Position numbers and translations under genes: made by a program | NCBI GenBank assembly: GCA_902629505.1 | Contig: CACORF010000002.1 | Location: 1 to 64,000, forward strand | Direction: 5' to 3' | Length of the DNA stretch: 64,000 bases | DNA from: an uncultured Bacteroidota bacterium | GTDB lineage: Bacteria > Bacteroidota > Bacteroidia > Flavobacteriales > Flavobacteriaceae | Shown: one piece after another, positions 1 through 15,079 of the stretch | Layout: each line of letters opens with the position of its first letter | Numbering within the stretch: position 1 is the first letter of the stretch | Notes under the pieces: model-generated | What the model saw: only the letters and a program-made list of their open reading frames with translations | Told to the model about the DNA's origin: nothing | The model's database searches: none

Positions 1-2
1 CT

Positions 3-1895
3 ATACCCTACAGAGATAAATTAAAAAGTAAATTAACTTCAATTTGGAACTATGAGAAACAGACTAGTCCATTTACTAAGGGAGAATATATTTATTATTA
101 CAGAAATGATGGTCTTCAGAACCAATATGTAGTCTACAGAAAAAAAGATAATTCAAATTCAAGTGAAGAAGTTTTTTTAGACCCAAATAAATTTTCTGAA
201 GATGGAACAATTTCCCTCACCGGACTTTATTTTTCTGAAGATGGCAAACTCATTTCATATACAATCTCTGAAGGTGGAAGTGACTGGAGAAAAGCTGTAG
301 TTATGGACACTGAAACAAAACAGATTATTGGTGATACACTCACCAATATTAAATTTAGCGGAATTTCTTGGAGTGGAAATAAAGGGTTCTATTATTCATC
401 TTATGATAAACCAGAAGGAAGTGAGCTTTCAGAATACACAGATAGACATAAACTATATTACCATAAATTAGGTACAGACCAGAAGTCTGATAAAACTGTC
501 TTTGGCGATTCAAGAAAAAAGTATAGATATGTTTATGGAAATGTTTCTGACGATAATAATTTCCTATTTATTTCTGCTTCTAACCTAACTGATGGAAATG
601 AACTATATGTGATAGATCTAAGAAAAAATTCCAATAGGATACAAACAATAAGTGATGATCCATCCACTGATGATTATGTTGTTGACAATATAGATGACAC
701 ATTTTATATTTTTACAAATTTTAATGCGCCAAATAAAAGATTAGTAAAGACTACTTTGAACAATCTAAAAAGAGAAAATTGGCAAGATGTCATTCCTGAA
801 AGCGAAAATGTTTTTTCAGTAAGTTCAGGAAGTGGATATTTTTTTGCAAGATATTTAGTTGATGCATTCTCACAAGTTTACCAATACAATTATTCTGGAG
901 AGTTAGTAAGAAAAGTTGAGTTACCTGGGATTGGAACATCTAGTGGTTTCTCTGGAGAAAGAGATCAAGAAGAATTATATTTTTCATTTTCAAATTATTA
1001 CACTCCTGGAAGTTTATATTCTTTTAATCCTAAAAATGGTGAATATAATATTTATTGGAAACCTAAAATTGAATTCAATGCTAATTTATATACATCAAAA
1101 CAAGTTTTTTACGAATCTAAGGATGGAACAAAAGTTCCAATGATTATTACTCACAAAAAGGACATAGTTTTAGATGGTAAGAATCCAACTATACTATATG
1201 GTTATGGTGGTTTTAATATCAGCAGAACTCCAGGTTTTAGTGTTACTAATGCTGTTTGGATGGATTTAGGCGGTGTTTATGCTGTTCCAAATATTAGAGG
1301 TGGAGGAGAATATGGAAAAGAATGGCATAATTCAGGAACAAAACTAAATAAGCAAAATGTTTTTGATGATTTTATTGCAGCTGCTGAGTATCTTATTTCA
1401 TCAAATTATACATCTTCAGATTATTTAGCATTAAGAGGTGGTTCAAATGGAGGGTTATTAGTTGGTGCTGTTATGACTCAAAGACCGGAATTAATGAAGG
1501 TTGCACTTCCCGCTGTGGGAGTATTGGATATGCTAAGATATCACAAATTTACATCTGGAGCTGGTTGGGCATTTGACTATGGTACATCAGAAGAATCAGA
1601 GGAGATGTTTAAATATCTTTTGGGTTACTCACCTGTTCATAATGTAAAACAAAATACAGAATATCCAGCAACAATGATTACTACTGGAGATCATGATGAT
1701 CGAGTTGTACCAGCTCATTCATTTAAGTTTGCAGCTAATATTCAGGATAAGCATATAGGTAAAAATCCGGTTTTAATTCGAATAGAAAAAGAAGCAGGTC
1801 ATGGTTCAGGCACACCATTAGCAAAAATTATTGACCAATATGCAGATATTTATGGATTTACTTTATATAATATGGGAGTAAAGAAGATTAAATAG
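3..1895 (+). CDS. Prolyl oligopeptidase family serine peptidase (S9A), 5' truncated by window edge
   Basis: Reading frame is open from position 3 (IPYRDKLKSKLTSIWNYEKQTSPFTKGEYIYYYRNDGLQNQYVVYR...) and continuous with the listed 303..1895 ORF; S9 motifs GGSNGGLL (Ser nucleophile), DHDDRVVPAHSFK (Asp), EAGHGSG (His). Confidence 0.95.
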   Translation: MPYRDKLKSKLTSIWNYEKQTSPFTKGEYIYYYRNDGLQNQYVVYRKKDNSNSSEEVFLDPNKFSEDGTISLTGLYFSEDGKLISYTISEGGSDWRKAVVMDTETKQIIGDTLTNIKFSGISWSGNKGFYYSSYDKPEGSELSEYTDRHKLYYHKLGTDQKSDKTVFGDSRKKYRYVYGNVSDDNNFLFISASNLTDGNELYVIDLRKNSNRIQTISDDPSTDDYVVDNIDDTFYIFTNFNAPNKRLVKTTLNNLKRENWQDVIPESENVFSVSSGSGYFFARYLVDAFSQVYQYNYSGELVRKVELPGIGTSSGFSGERDQEELYFSFSNYYTPGSLYSFNPKNGEYNIYWKPKIEFNANLYTSKQVFYESKDGTKVPMIITHKKDIVLDGKNPTILYGYGGFNISRTPGFSVTNAVWMDLGGVYAVPNIRGGGEYGKEWHNSGTKLNKQNVFDDFIAAAEYLISSNYTSSDYLALRGGSNGGLLVGAVMTQRPELMKVALPAVGVLDMLRYHKFTSGAGWAFDYGTSEESEEMFKYLLGYSPVHNVKQNTEYPATMITTGDHDDRVVPAHSFKFAANIQDKHIGKNPVLIRIEKEAGHGSGTPLAKIIDQYADIYGFTLYNMGVKKIK

Positions 1896-1896
1896 C

Positions 1897-2976
1897 TTAA
1901 TCAAAATAGCTAAAACTCTCGTTTGATTTAATATTCTTAAGTGTTTCATAAATTAATCTGATAACATTTTCAACATCTTCTTTTTGTACCATTTCCACTG
2001 TAGTGTGCATATATCTTAATGGAAGAGAAATTAATGCTGATGGTACACCCCCATTACTGTATGCAAAGGCATCTGTATCAGTTCCTGTATACCTTGAAGA
2101 TGCTAGTCTTTGGTATGGAATTTTATTCTTTTCAGCTATGCTTATAATTTTCTCTCTAAGATTATTTTGAACAGCAGGAGCATAGGTAATAACTGGACCT
2201 TTTCCAATTTTCGCATCACCTTGTTTCTTAGCCTCTATCATTGGTGTTGAAGTATCATGAGTAACATCAGTAACTATTGCTAAATTAGGCTTTAACGTAT
2301 TAGTAATCATTTCAGCTCCTCTTAAACCAATTTCTTCTTGAACTGAGTTAGTCACATACAGACAAAAGGGTAATTTATCTTTATTTTCTTTTAGTAATCT
2401 TGCTACTTCAGCAATCATAAAACCACCAGCTCGATTATCAATTGCTCTACAAACAAATTTATTCTTGTTAAGAATATGGAAAGAATCTGGATAAGTTATA
2501 ACACAACCAACATGAACACCCATTTTTTCAACTTCCTTTTTATCCTTTGCTCCAATATCAATAAAAATATTGTCAATTTTTGGTGGTGCCTCTTTCGCGT
2601 GATCTCTAACATGAATCGCAGGCCAACCAAATACTCCTTTTACTATTCCTTTTTTGGTGTGGATATTTACCCATTTAGATGGTGCTATTTGATGATCACT
2701 ACCCCCATTTCTAATGACATATATGAGTCCATTATCAGTAATATAATTAACATACCAAGAGATTTCGTCAGAATGACCCTCTATAACAACTTTAAATTTT
2801 TTATCAGGGTTTATTACTCCAACAGCAGTTCCGTAATTATCAGTTATAAATTCGTCAACATGCGGTTTTAGATATTTCATCCAAATTTTTTGACCATTAG
2901 ATTCATAACCAGTTGGTGCTGCGTTGTTTAGATATTCTTCAAGAAACTTTAATGATTTTGCGTTAAGTATTTTCAT
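1897..2976 (-). CDS. M42 family metallopeptidase (glutamyl aminopeptidase/endoglucanase-like)
   Basis: 359 aa; IEGHSDEISW, CRAIDNRAGG, QEEIGLRGAEM and ATDTDAFAYSNGGVP-like (TGTDTDAFAYSNGGVPSALI) motifs typical of M42. Confidence 0.93.
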   Translation of the reverse strand: MKILNAKSLKFLEEYLNNAAPTGYESNGQKIWMKYLKPHVDEFITDNYGTAVGVINPDKKFKVVIEGHSDEISWYVNYITDNGLIYVIRNGGSDHQIAPSKWVNIHTKKGIVKGVFGWPAIHVRDHAKEAPPKIDNIFIDIGAKDKKEVEKMGVHVGCVITYPDSFHILNKNKFVCRAIDNRAGGFMIAEVARLLKENKDKLPFCLYVTNSVQEEIGLRGAEMITNTLKPNLAIVTDVTHDTSTPMIEAKKQGDAKIGKGPVITYAPAVQNNLREKIISIAEKNKIPYQRLASSRYTGTDTDAFAYSNGGVPSALISLPLRYMHTTVEMVQKEDVENVIRLIYETLKNIKSNESFSYFD

Positions 2977-3033
2977 AATTTTTAAAAAAATAAAATTAAC
3001 AATTATTACTAAACATCTTGTTAAATTTGTGCT

Positions 3034-3687
3034 ATGAAATATTATTTATTTCTGTTACTTATTTTTTTATCAAATAATTTGACTTGTCAAGAAGAAATTG
3101 AGGAGCTAGATTTCTTATTTCCAGGTGATTCAATTCCCTCGAATACTTTTATGCTGGACGAGGTGACAGTTTTCCAACCTTTAAAGTTTTTAAATGATGA
3201 TGAAATTAAAAGGTATGTAATACTAAGATATCGAGTCAAAAAGGTATATCCTTATGCCAAACTAGCTTCTGAAAGAATGAATAGAATTGATTCTAGAGTT
3301 GACTTAATTAAATCCAAAAGACAGAAAAGGCTATATCTTAAAAAACTTGAAAAATTTGTGTATAATGAATTTTCAGATGAGTTAAGAAAGCTGTCTAGAT
3401 CTCAAGGTAGAATTCTTGTAAAACTTCTAAATCGTCAAACCGGACTTACTGCACATAGTATTGTATCTGAATATAGAAATAAGTTTAGAGCACTTTTATA
3501 CAATACCGCCGCTTCCTTCTATTCAATTTCACTAAGAGATGAATACGAGCCTTTTGTAGATTATGAGGATTACCTAATTGAGGATATTTTGCAACGATCA
3601 TTCTCTGATGGTTCCTTAGAAAAACAAGATTATGCTCTTGACTTTGATTTAGATGAACTATATGTATTTTGGAGAGATAAAAAATAG
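3034..3687 (+). CDS. DUF4294 domain-containing secreted protein
   Basis: 217 aa with signal peptide; 'RYVILRYRVKKVYPYAKLASERM...GRILVKLLNRQTG' typical of Bacteroidota DUF4294. Confidence 0.8.
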   Translation: MKYYLFLLLIFLSNNLTCQEEIEELDFLFPGDSIPSNTFMLDEVTVFQPLKFLNDDEIKRYVILRYRVKKVYPYAKLASERMNRIDSRVDLIKSKRQKRLYLKKLEKFVYNEFSDELRKLSRSQGRILVKLLNRQTGLTAHSIVSEYRNKFRALLYNTAASFYSISLRDEYEPFVDYEDYLIEDILQRSFSDGSLEKQDYALDFDLDELYVFWRDKK

Positions 3688-3814
3688 TATTAAAAAACTG
3701 TTGATAAGTATTGTAAATCATTGACATTTAACACATAAACTTTTTTTAATTTTAACACCTAAAAAAAAATCAAAATAAAATCTTAAATATGTTTATTTAC
3801 AATAAAAAAGATTT

Positions 3815-3822
3815 TATATTTG
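3815..3822 (+). promoter_or_regulatory. Putative Bacteroidota-type -7 box (TATATTTG) of the rRNA operon
   Basis: TATATTTG matches the TAnnTTTG consensus, about 165 nt upstream of 16S; AT-rich upstream sequence. Confidence 0.5.
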
Positions 3823-3982
3823 CACCCGCAAAATGATTTATTGTTTAGAGCAATTTTTTTTTGCAAGTTCATTGAAAATATTGAAAATGACAGCGCGTAT
3901 CAATTTTGATACAAACTAGCAAACCAAACATTTTGAAACATAGTCAATTCAGAGTCGTATAATTTTATTAAAAATACTACAA

Positions 3983-5510
<1,528 letters not shown>

Positions 5511-5598
5511 AGAGAAAGACGACCTGACTATAGCATCAATCCTTTGCGTTTGCTTGCTGTCATTTTTTTAATAACCCTTAAGATAGAATCTCGAATAG

Positions 5599-5672
5599 AG
5601 TCTCGTAGCTCAGCCGGTTAGAGCGCTACACTGATAATGTAGAGGTCGGCAGTTCGAGTCTGCCCGAGACTA
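5599..5672 (+). tRNA. tRNA-Ile(GAT)
   Basis: AGTCTCG...CGAGACT acceptor stem, T-arm GGCAG-TTCGAGT-CTGCC, anticodon loop CTGATAA. Confidence 0.97.
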
Positions 5673-5693
5673 CTAAATTCCATTTGGAAAAAA

Positions 5694-5767
5694 GGGGGAT
5701 TAGCTCAGCTGGCTAGAGCGCCTGCCTTGCACGCAGGAGGTCATCGGTTCGACTCCGATATTCTCCA
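5694..5767 (+). tRNA. tRNA-Ala(TGC)
   Basis: GGGGGAT...ATTCTCC acceptor stem, T-arm ATCGG-TTCGACT-CCGAT, anticodon TGC in CTTGCAC. Confidence 0.97.
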
Positions 5768-5981
5768 CAACTTCTTAATGTAAATTAAGAATAAGAGTTC
5801 ATTGACATATTGAAAATATCAAGTACAATTCATAAATTATTCAGTTATCCAATTTAATAGTTTTTTGAGATTGTACAGAGTTAACGTAAATAGGTATTTA
5901 ATACTGTTATTATTAAATACCAAATAATTTTACAATTTAAGAAAGAGTTAAGAGTTACTTGTAACTTTTAAAAAAGTTACA

Positions 5982-8806
<2,825 letters not shown>

Positions 8807-8868
8807 ACAAACTTTCTTAATTGTTAACTTCGATATTTTCAAATGTTATATGACCTTATTAAAACTTT

Positions 8869-8975
<107 letters not shown>

Positions 8976-8987
8976 TATCTTATAAAA

Positions 8988-9013
8988 CAACCCTTTTTTT
9001 GAAGGGTTTTTTT
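8988..9013 (+). terminator. Rho-independent terminator of the rRNA operon
   Basis: AACCCTT-TTTTT-GAAGGGTT followed by T-run. Confidence 0.85.
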
Positions 9014-9047
9014 ATACCCATTTTTTAATTTTTCTTATATTCTAGAT

Positions 9048-9143
9048 ATGAAAAAGAAAGAGTCAAACTTATTAGGGGTTTTATTTGTAGCTATCGTAAC
9101 AATACTCTGTGCTGTTGTATTGTACTATGGATTTTGGATTTAA
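9048..9143 (+). CDS. Putative 31-aa single-pass membrane microprotein (not in ORF track)
   Basis: ATG..TAA ORF: MKKKESNLLGVLFVAIVTILCAVVLYYGFWI; Lys-rich start followed by a hydrophobic segment long enough for one TM helix. Confidence 0.45.
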   Translation: MKKKESNLLGVLFVAIVTILCAVVLYYGFWI

Positions 9144-9151
9144 GAGAATCT

Positions 9152-9874
9152 TTATTTTTTCTTTTTGAGTGGGATAGAGTAGGTTAATGTATAATTGAAT
9201 CCACTTCCCCATGTATTATCATCAGTTACTTTGTTATAGCCAGGTATAAAAAGATTGTCAAAATTATCTGGCTTCTTAGTAGATAATAATTTATTTAACC
9301 TTAAACTAAATCCTAAATAGACATTATTAAAAGTTTCAACTTTAACACCAGCTACAATCTCAAGCCAGTTTCCAGTTAAATTGGAATGATCAATTGTTTG
9401 ATAATTATTATCTACAAAGTTTGAAAAATACGCATCACTGTTTCTAACATTATAACTTTCAATTTTATTTGAAAAATTAGAAGATCCATATCTCAAACCT
9501 AAAAAAATTGCATTATCCATTCCAACCCAATTCTTGAACATGTTATAATCAAAACCAAAACGTAGGAAGCTACCGTTAGAATTAAAATTGATATTCTCAT
9601 CTTCAATTAACCTGTCTATCAATCCATATTCACCTGCTAGATATAAATTTTCAGTTATCTGTAAATCGCCAACAATTTCATAATTTAAATTATCTCCATT
9701 AGACGTAGACTTTATTGGTTTAAAGATATCAAATCCGAACCTTATCTTATTGATATTCAGTATTTTATTTTTATTGATTAGACTGTCGGTTAACTGATTT
9801 TCTACCTGTGAAAATACTGTTTGAATTGGTATGATAATACTAATAATAAATATGAATATTTGTTTTTTCTTCAT
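9152..9874 (-). CDS. DUF6048-like outer-membrane/secreted protein
   Basis: [23 protein letters not shown] signal peptide; beta-rich with GDLQITENLYLAGEYG...LGLRYGSSNF pattern. Likely start at 9874 (internal Met) rather than 9895. Confidence 0.65.
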   Translation of the reverse strand: MKKKQIFIFIISIIIPIQTVFSQVENQLTDSLINKNKILNINKIRFGFDIFKPIKSTSNGDNLNYEIVGDLQITENLYLAGEYGLIDRLIEDENINFNSNGSFLRFGFDYNMFKNWVGMDNAIFLGLRYGSSNFSNKIESYNVRNSDAYFSNFVDNNYQTIDHSNLTGNWLEIVAGVKVETFNNVYLGFSLRLNKLLSTKKPDNFDNLFIPGYNKVTDDNTWGSGFNYTLTYSIPLKKKK

Positions 9875-10379
9875 TAAATATTGAATCTTGTACAATTGTA
9901 ATTTCTCGAATCCATCCTGATTCTTTTAATATTTCAGTGTCTGATTTTATTAAAAAATTTGATTTAAAACCACACGATCTATTTAAATATAAATGTTTCG
10001 TGTGATGGAAAATTATTAAAGTATCTTTAACCTTATTTTGCTCTAAAATATATTTAGTTTCATTTGAATTTACCATTAAAGGTAACTTAAGTTCAGCTCC
10101 AGAAAATCCTTCACTTATTATAGAATCATTGTTAATTCCTTTTATAAAACTTAAATTAATTCCAGTTACATTTTTGCTCTCATAATCTTTAAATCCAATT
10201 GAGATTCTATTCGTATTCTCTGAACCTTCGATGCATATATCATCCTTTTCACATGAAATTAAAACAAAAAATGTTAGCAATATTTTTAAAACTCTAGTGA
10301 TAATGTCTCCTTTAATATCCTCTAAAATTAGTATATTTATACAAACCTTCTCATCAATGATCAAAACATTAATCAACAA
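9840..10379 (-). CDS. DUF6452-like lipoprotein (N-terminus uncertain)
   Basis: [19 protein letters not shown] lipobox; neighbour of the DUF6048-like gene. ORF-track start overlaps rocD start and is probably too long. Confidence 0.65.
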   Translation of the reverse strand: MLINVLIIDEKVCINILILEDIKGDIITRVLKILLTFFVLISCEKDDICIEGSENTNRISIGFKDYESKNVTGINLSFIKGINNDSIISEGFSGAELKLPLMVNSNETKYILEQNKVKDTLIIFHHTKHLYLNRSCGFKSNFLIKSDTEILKESGWIREITIVQDSIFNEEKTNIHIYY

Positions 10380-11628
10380 AATTTTTGATAAAGAAAAATC
10401 TGAGAATTTAGAGTCATACCATCTTGATTTAGAAAAAAAATATGGTGCTCATGATTATAGCCCTCTTCCTGTAGTGTTAGCTAAAGGATTAGGTGTATAT
10501 CTATGGGATGTAAATGGTAAAAGATATTATGATTTCTTATCCTCATATTCAGCAGTCAATCAAGGTCATTGTCATCCAAAGTTAGTTGAACTAATAAAAG
10601 AACAAGCTAGTACCTTAACATTAACATCTAGGGCATTTCATAACAACAAGCTTGGTGAATACATGGAGTATGCAACAAAGTTGTTTGGTTATGATCAATT
10701 ATTGCCAATGAATACTGGTGCTGAAGGAGTAGAGACTTCCATAAAGATTTCAAGGAAATGGGGGTATCTAAAAAAGAAGGTTGAACCGAACTCTGCTAAA
10801 ATAATTGTTTGTAATAATAATTTTCATGGGAGGACAACAACTGTAATTTCTTTTTCAACTGATCATGGTTCTAAAGATTTTTTTGGTCCTCATACCCCTG
10901 GATTCATTCATATACCTCACAACGATCTTGAAGCATTAGAAAATGTTCTAAAAGTTGAAGATAATGTTGTGTCATTTCTTGTAGAACCTATCCAAGGTGA
11001 AGCTGGAGTCAATGTGCCTGACGATAACTATCTAGAAGGAGTTAGAAAGCTTTGTACAGATTATAATGTTTTAATGATTGCAGATGAAATTCAGACAGGA
11101 CTTGGAAGAACAGGTTCATTACTTGCATGTGGAGATGTTAGGCCAGATATATTAATACTTGCAAAAGCCCTAAGTGGAGGAACATATCCAGTATCGGCTG
11201 TTTTATGTGATACTCATATAATGGAAGTAATTCAGCCAGGTCAACACGGAAGTACTTACGGTGGAAATCCATTTGCAGCATCCATAGCTAAAAAGTCTTT
11301 AGAAATAATTGTTGAAGAGAAATTACCTGAAAATGCTGAAAGACTTGGTGAAATTTTTAGATATAATATAAATCAATACATAAAAACTAGCAAGATTATT
11401 AAACTTGTCAGAGGAAAAGGCCTTCTTAATGCAATAGTAATAAATGATACTCCAGATAGTAAAACAGCCTGGAATATTTGTCTAAAATTAAGAGATAATG
11501 GACTCTTGGCTAAACCAACAAGGGGTAATGTAATAAGGTTTGCTCCTCCACTGGTAATGACTGAAGATCAATTATTAGATTGTATCAAAATTATTACATC
11601 AACAATAAAAGAATTTGAGCCTAAATAA
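10357..11628 (+). CDS. rocD: Ornithine--oxo-acid transaminase
   Basis: [74 protein letters not shown]; start chosen at internal Met ([10 protein letters not shown]). Confidence 0.95.
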   Translation: MIKTLINKIFDKEKSENLESYHLDLEKKYGAHDYSPLPVVLAKGLGVYLWDVNGKRYYDFLSSYSAVNQGHCHPKLVELIKEQASTLTLTSRAFHNNKLGEYMEYATKLFGYDQLLPMNTGAEGVETSIKISRKWGYLKKKVEPNSAKIIVCNNNFHGRTTTVISFSTDHGSKDFFGPHTPGFIHIPHNDLEALENVLKVEDNVVSFLVEPIQGEAGVNVPDDNYLEGVRKLCTDYNVLMIADEIQTGLGRTGSLLACGDVRPDILILAKALSGGTYPVSAVLCDTHIMEVIQPGQHGSTYGGNPFAASIAKKSLEIIVEEKLPENAERLGEIFRYNINQYIKTSKIIKLVRGKGLLNAIVINDTPDSKTAWNICLKLRDNGLLAKPTRGNVIRFAPPLVMTEDQLLDCIKIITSTIKEFEPK

Positions 11629-12771
11629 ATGAATGTTTATTTTGATAATGCAGCCACAACAAAGGTTAGAGCTGAAGTAATTGATGATATCTCAAATGTT
11701 TTAAAAGATTGTTTTGGCAATCCTTCCTCTACTCACTCATTTGGAAGATCTGCTAAGTCTTACATTGAAACATCACGGAAATCTATTGCAAAAATTTTAA
11801 ATTGTGATCCTTCTGAAATTATTTTTAACTCTGGTGGAACAGAATCTGATAATTCAATTTTAAAATGTGCAGTAAAAGATTTAGGTATAAAGCACATTAT
11901 TTCTTCAAAAATTGAACATCATGCAGTTACACATACTTTAGATGAGCTTGAAATTCAGGGAGTTAATGTCCATTATGTAAAATTATCTGAAAACGGGAAT
12001 GTAGATATTGATAATCTTGAATATCTATTAAATTTAAATGATGAGCCTAAACTAGTAACATTGATGTATATAAATAATGAGATAGGTAATATTCTAGATG
12101 TAAAAAGTGTATCAGATCTATGTCAAAAGTATAATTCACTTTTTCATACTGACGCTGTTCAGGCTGTTGGTCATTATAAAATTGATTTAAAATCTGTAAA
12201 AATTGACTTTTTATCATCAGCTGGTCATAAATTTCATGGTCCAAAAGGTGTTGGCTTTACATATATAAATAAATCAACTAAAATAAAATCATTTATTTGT
12301 GGTGGTCCTCAAGAGAGAGGGTTAAGAGCTGGAACTGAATCTGTCCATAATATTGTAGGAATGACAAAGGCTCTTGAAATAGCAGACAAAAACATGGAAC
12401 AAGAAGCTAAATTTGTTTTATCAATAAAAGAACATATGATTGATTGCTTGAAAAAATTATTTCCTGATATACATTTTAATGGAGAATCTGGAAATATTAA
12501 AAACAGTACATATACTATACTAAATGTTTGTTTTCCCATATCTAATGATAAAGCAGCTATGCTTGACTTTAACCTTGATTTAAAAGGGATTGCATGCTCA
12601 AAGGGTAGTGCTTGTCAATCTGGAAGTTCAGAAGGCTCTCATGTTCTCAGTGAAATTCAAAGTGAGGATCAAAAAAAGTTCCCTTCAGTTAGATTCTCTT
12701 TTTCTCATAATAATAATATGGATGAAGTTGATTATCTCATTGAAACACTTAAAGAACTAACCAATTCTTAA
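11629..12771 (+). CDS. Cysteine desulfurase family protein (NifS/IscS-like, class V aminotransferase)
   Basis: MNVYFDNAATTKV, FNSGGTESDN, HTDAVQAVGH, SSAGHKFHGPKGVGF (PLP Lys), GIACSKGSACQSGS active-site Cys region. Confidence 0.95.
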   Translation: MNVYFDNAATTKVRAEVIDDISNVLKDCFGNPSSTHSFGRSAKSYIETSRKSIAKILNCDPSEIIFNSGGTESDNSILKCAVKDLGIKHIISSKIEHHAVTHTLDELEIQGVNVHYVKLSENGNVDIDNLEYLLNLNDEPKLVTLMYINNEIGNILDVKSVSDLCQKYNSLFHTDAVQAVGHYKIDLKSVKIDFLSSAGHKFHGPKGVGFTYINKSTKIKSFICGGPQERGLRAGTESVHNIVGMTKALEIADKNMEQEAKFVLSIKEHMIDCLKKLFPDIHFNGESGNIKNSTYTILNVCFPISNDKAAMLDFNLDLKGIACSKGSACQSGSSEGSHVLSEIQSEDQKKFPSVRFSFSHNNNMDEVDYLIETLKELTNS

Positions 12772-14435
12772 TAGAAAATAGTTGCTCTATATACCCCTTT
12801 ATTTCCAACACCATCTTGAAAATTAATAAGTAAAATATTTTCACCTTCATTTATAATGTTGTCTGAAATCTTGTGAAAAATTAAATTTGATTTAGGCTCA
12901 TACTCAAAAAGCGCCCATTTTCCATTTAGATATGCGTTATAGCTTTTAATTCCTGACATTTCATCCTTTAGTCTTAACCTTATTGTTGATCTGTTAGAAA
13001 TATTTGAATTCTGCTTAAAATTAATTGGTTTTATCTCGGGCTTAATGGTATCTCTAGATATTATATATTTTCCTAAAGATGAAGTATTAGCATAGATGTA
13101 TGAATCATCTTTTCTGGAGTTTAAGTATGTGATCTTTTTATCCTTAATTTTTCCAATAAATGACTGTCTCAACTCTAATGTGTCAGATATTAATTGAGGC
13201 AGCTTGATAATCATAGGATTTCTGAATGGATCTTTATCCTCTCCGAGGTCAAGTGTATCACCTTCATAGGATATATTTAATAAAAGGTCATTATAAAATG
13301 TATTCTTCTTGATATTTATGACTGAAGAATTTTTATTTATTTCATAATCCTGATTAGTCAATATTTCTATTCCATCATAAGATTTGATATCATCCTTACT
13401 CTCAGTACCTTTAATTCTAAAGTTTAAATAAGATGAGTTTTTATTCCAATCGGAAACCCTTATAGATATATAACTATCTTGATGTTCCATTGGATCTAAT
13501 AAACCATTGAAATCATTATTCTCTAGAAAAGATAAATCTGCATTTTGAGGAGTATAAACCTTTAAGACTCTCTTTTTATTTTTTACACCAGACATGTAAT
13601 CATACATGATTTTTCTGTAATGATTTTGACTAAATTTTATTCTATCCATTTTAAATGAATAAACTAAGACTGAATCAATCAATAAATCTACTTTGTATAC
13701 ACCATTTCGGTTAAATAAACCTTTGTATTGTATATCATAAGTATCAATTCCAAATCCAGTCTTCATATTATATTCAATATCATCTGCAGTGTAGGTAGAG
13801 TCATTTATTTTTTTTATTTCCTTCCTTAAAGGCAAGCTACTTACTAGGGTGTTTTCCTCATCAATTAGGTATAAACCCCTGATGATAGGTCTCTCATTAT
13901 CAATATATTTATAATTAAACATTAGAGGATTAAGTGCATCTTGAGTATTAGTGTCTCTTATTTCAAAATGAAGGTGTGGTCCAAATGTTCCACCGGTATT
14001 ACCTGAATAGCCTATTAATTCGCCTTTTTCAATCTTTATTTCTCCTTTTTTTGGAAATTTTTTAATTGTACTTTTTCTTAATCTGTACTGCTCACCTTTT
14101 ACAAATTTGTCTAACTCAGTGCTAAAATCTTTTAAGTGTGCATAAACTGAAGTATATCCATTAGGATGGTCAATATATATTACTTTTCCATATCCATAGT
14201 TATTAACCTCAATTCTTGAAACATATCCTTCTTCGATACTAAAAATATTTTGACCTTGCACACCTCTACTCTTAAAGTCAATACCGGTATGAAATTTAGA
14301 TCTATATTCTCCAAATGTACCAGATAGATCAAAAGGCGCATCAATTGGAGTAAGGAAGTCTAACTCCTGACTTAAGGTCTGGTTATAGCTTAAAATAAAA
14401 AATGATGTAAATAAAATTCTAAGAAATAATTTCAT
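12768..14435 (-). CDS. M23 family metallopeptidase, secreted
   Basis: FHTGIDFKSRG, GYGKVIYIDHPNGYTSVYAHL, GPHLHFEIRD LytM motifs; signal peptide. Confidence 0.93.
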   Translation of the reverse strand: MKLFLRILFTSFFILSYNQTLSQELDFLTPIDAPFDLSGTFGEYRSKFHTGIDFKSRGVQGQNIFSIEEGYVSRIEVNNYGYGKVIYIDHPNGYTSVYAHLKDFSTELDKFVKGEQYRLRKSTIKKFPKKGEIKIEKGELIGYSGNTGGTFGPHLHFEIRDTNTQDALNPLMFNYKYIDNERPIIRGLYLIDEENTLVSSLPLRKEIKKINDSTYTADDIEYNMKTGFGIDTYDIQYKGLFNRNGVYKVDLLIDSVLVYSFKMDRIKFSQNHYRKIMYDYMSGVKNKKRVLKVYTPQNADLSFLENNDFNGLLDPMEHQDSYISIRVSDWNKNSSYLNFRIKGTESKDDIKSYDGIEILTNQDYEINKNSSVINIKKNTFYNDLLLNISYEGDTLDLGEDKDPFRNPMIIKLPQLISDTLELRQSFIGKIKDKKITYLNSRKDDSYIYANTSSLGKYIISRDTIKPEIKPINFKQNSNISNRSTIRLRLKDEMSGIKSYNAYLNGKWALFEYEPKSNLIFHKISDNIINEGENILLINFQDGVGNKGVYRATIFY

Positions 14436-14492
14436 CTGATTTCAAATTTAACTTAAGATTTTTATAAATTGAAATTATTAAATTAAATACAA

Positions 14493-14771
14493 TTGGATTA
14501 TTTAAAAACTCTTCAAGAAAAAATAAGTCTTCTTCTCAAAAAGCTAGATGAAACTAAAGTTTTGAACGAGTCACTAGAATCGAAAAATGAATATTTATTA
14601 AAAGTCAATAAAGATCTTGAAACTAAAATTAAGATTATACAGGCAAAAGAGAAACAACTTAAAATTGTATCAGCTATAAATGAGGATGACAGTGATAAGC
14701 AATATTTTAAAAATAAAATTGATTATTTAATTAAGGAAATAGATTACTGTATTGACAGAATATCTATATAA
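14493..14771 (+). CDS. Small coiled-coil protein upstream of zapA (possible ZapB-like)
   Basis: 92 aa, TTG start, heptad-like Leu/Lys/Glu pattern; overlaps zapA upstream region. Confidence 0.6.
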   Translation: MDYLKTLQEKISLLLKKLDETKVLNESLESKNEYLLKVNKDLETKIKIIQAKEKQLKIVSAINEDDSDKQYFKNKIDYLIKEIDYCIDRISI

Positions 14772-14775
14772 AAAT

Positions 14776-15072
14776 ATGGAGGAAAATATTAAAATTAAAT
14801 TGAATATTGGAGATAGGATTTATCCGCTCACAATCCAAAGATCTCAAGAGTTTTATTTTAGAGAAGCAGCAAAGATTATTGAAAAAACAATCAAAAATTT
14901 AGAGGAAAATTATTCAGTTAGGGACAAACAAGATCTTTTGGCTATGTGTTGTATTCAATTTGCAGCAAAAAATTTACAGAATAAATCAAAATCAAATAAT
15001 TCTGAGATTGAAGTTGAAAAAATTATCTTAAAAATTATTGATGATATTGATAAATCCATTTTAACTTCTTAA
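14776..15072 (+). CDS. zapA: Cell division protein ZapA
   Basis: MEENIKIKLNIGDRIYPLTIQRSQEFYFREAAKIIEKTIKNLEENYSVRDKQDLLAMCCIQFA typical ZapA. Confidence 0.88.
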   Translation: MEENIKIKLNIGDRIYPLTIQRSQEFYFREAAKIIEKTIKNLEENYSVRDKQDLLAMCCIQFAAKNLQNKSKSNNSEIEVEKIILKIIDDIDKSILTS

Positions 15073-15079
15073 ATTTACT

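Noticed and set aside
2476-2871. 131-aa + strand ORF antisense to the M42 peptidase
   Set aside because: Antisense to a well-supported coding gene, no recognisable domain or signal; typical low-complexity AT-rich antisense frame.
3485-3727. 80-aa minus ORF overlapping the DUF4294 gene end
   Set aside because: Antisense, no family features; overlaps a supported CDS.
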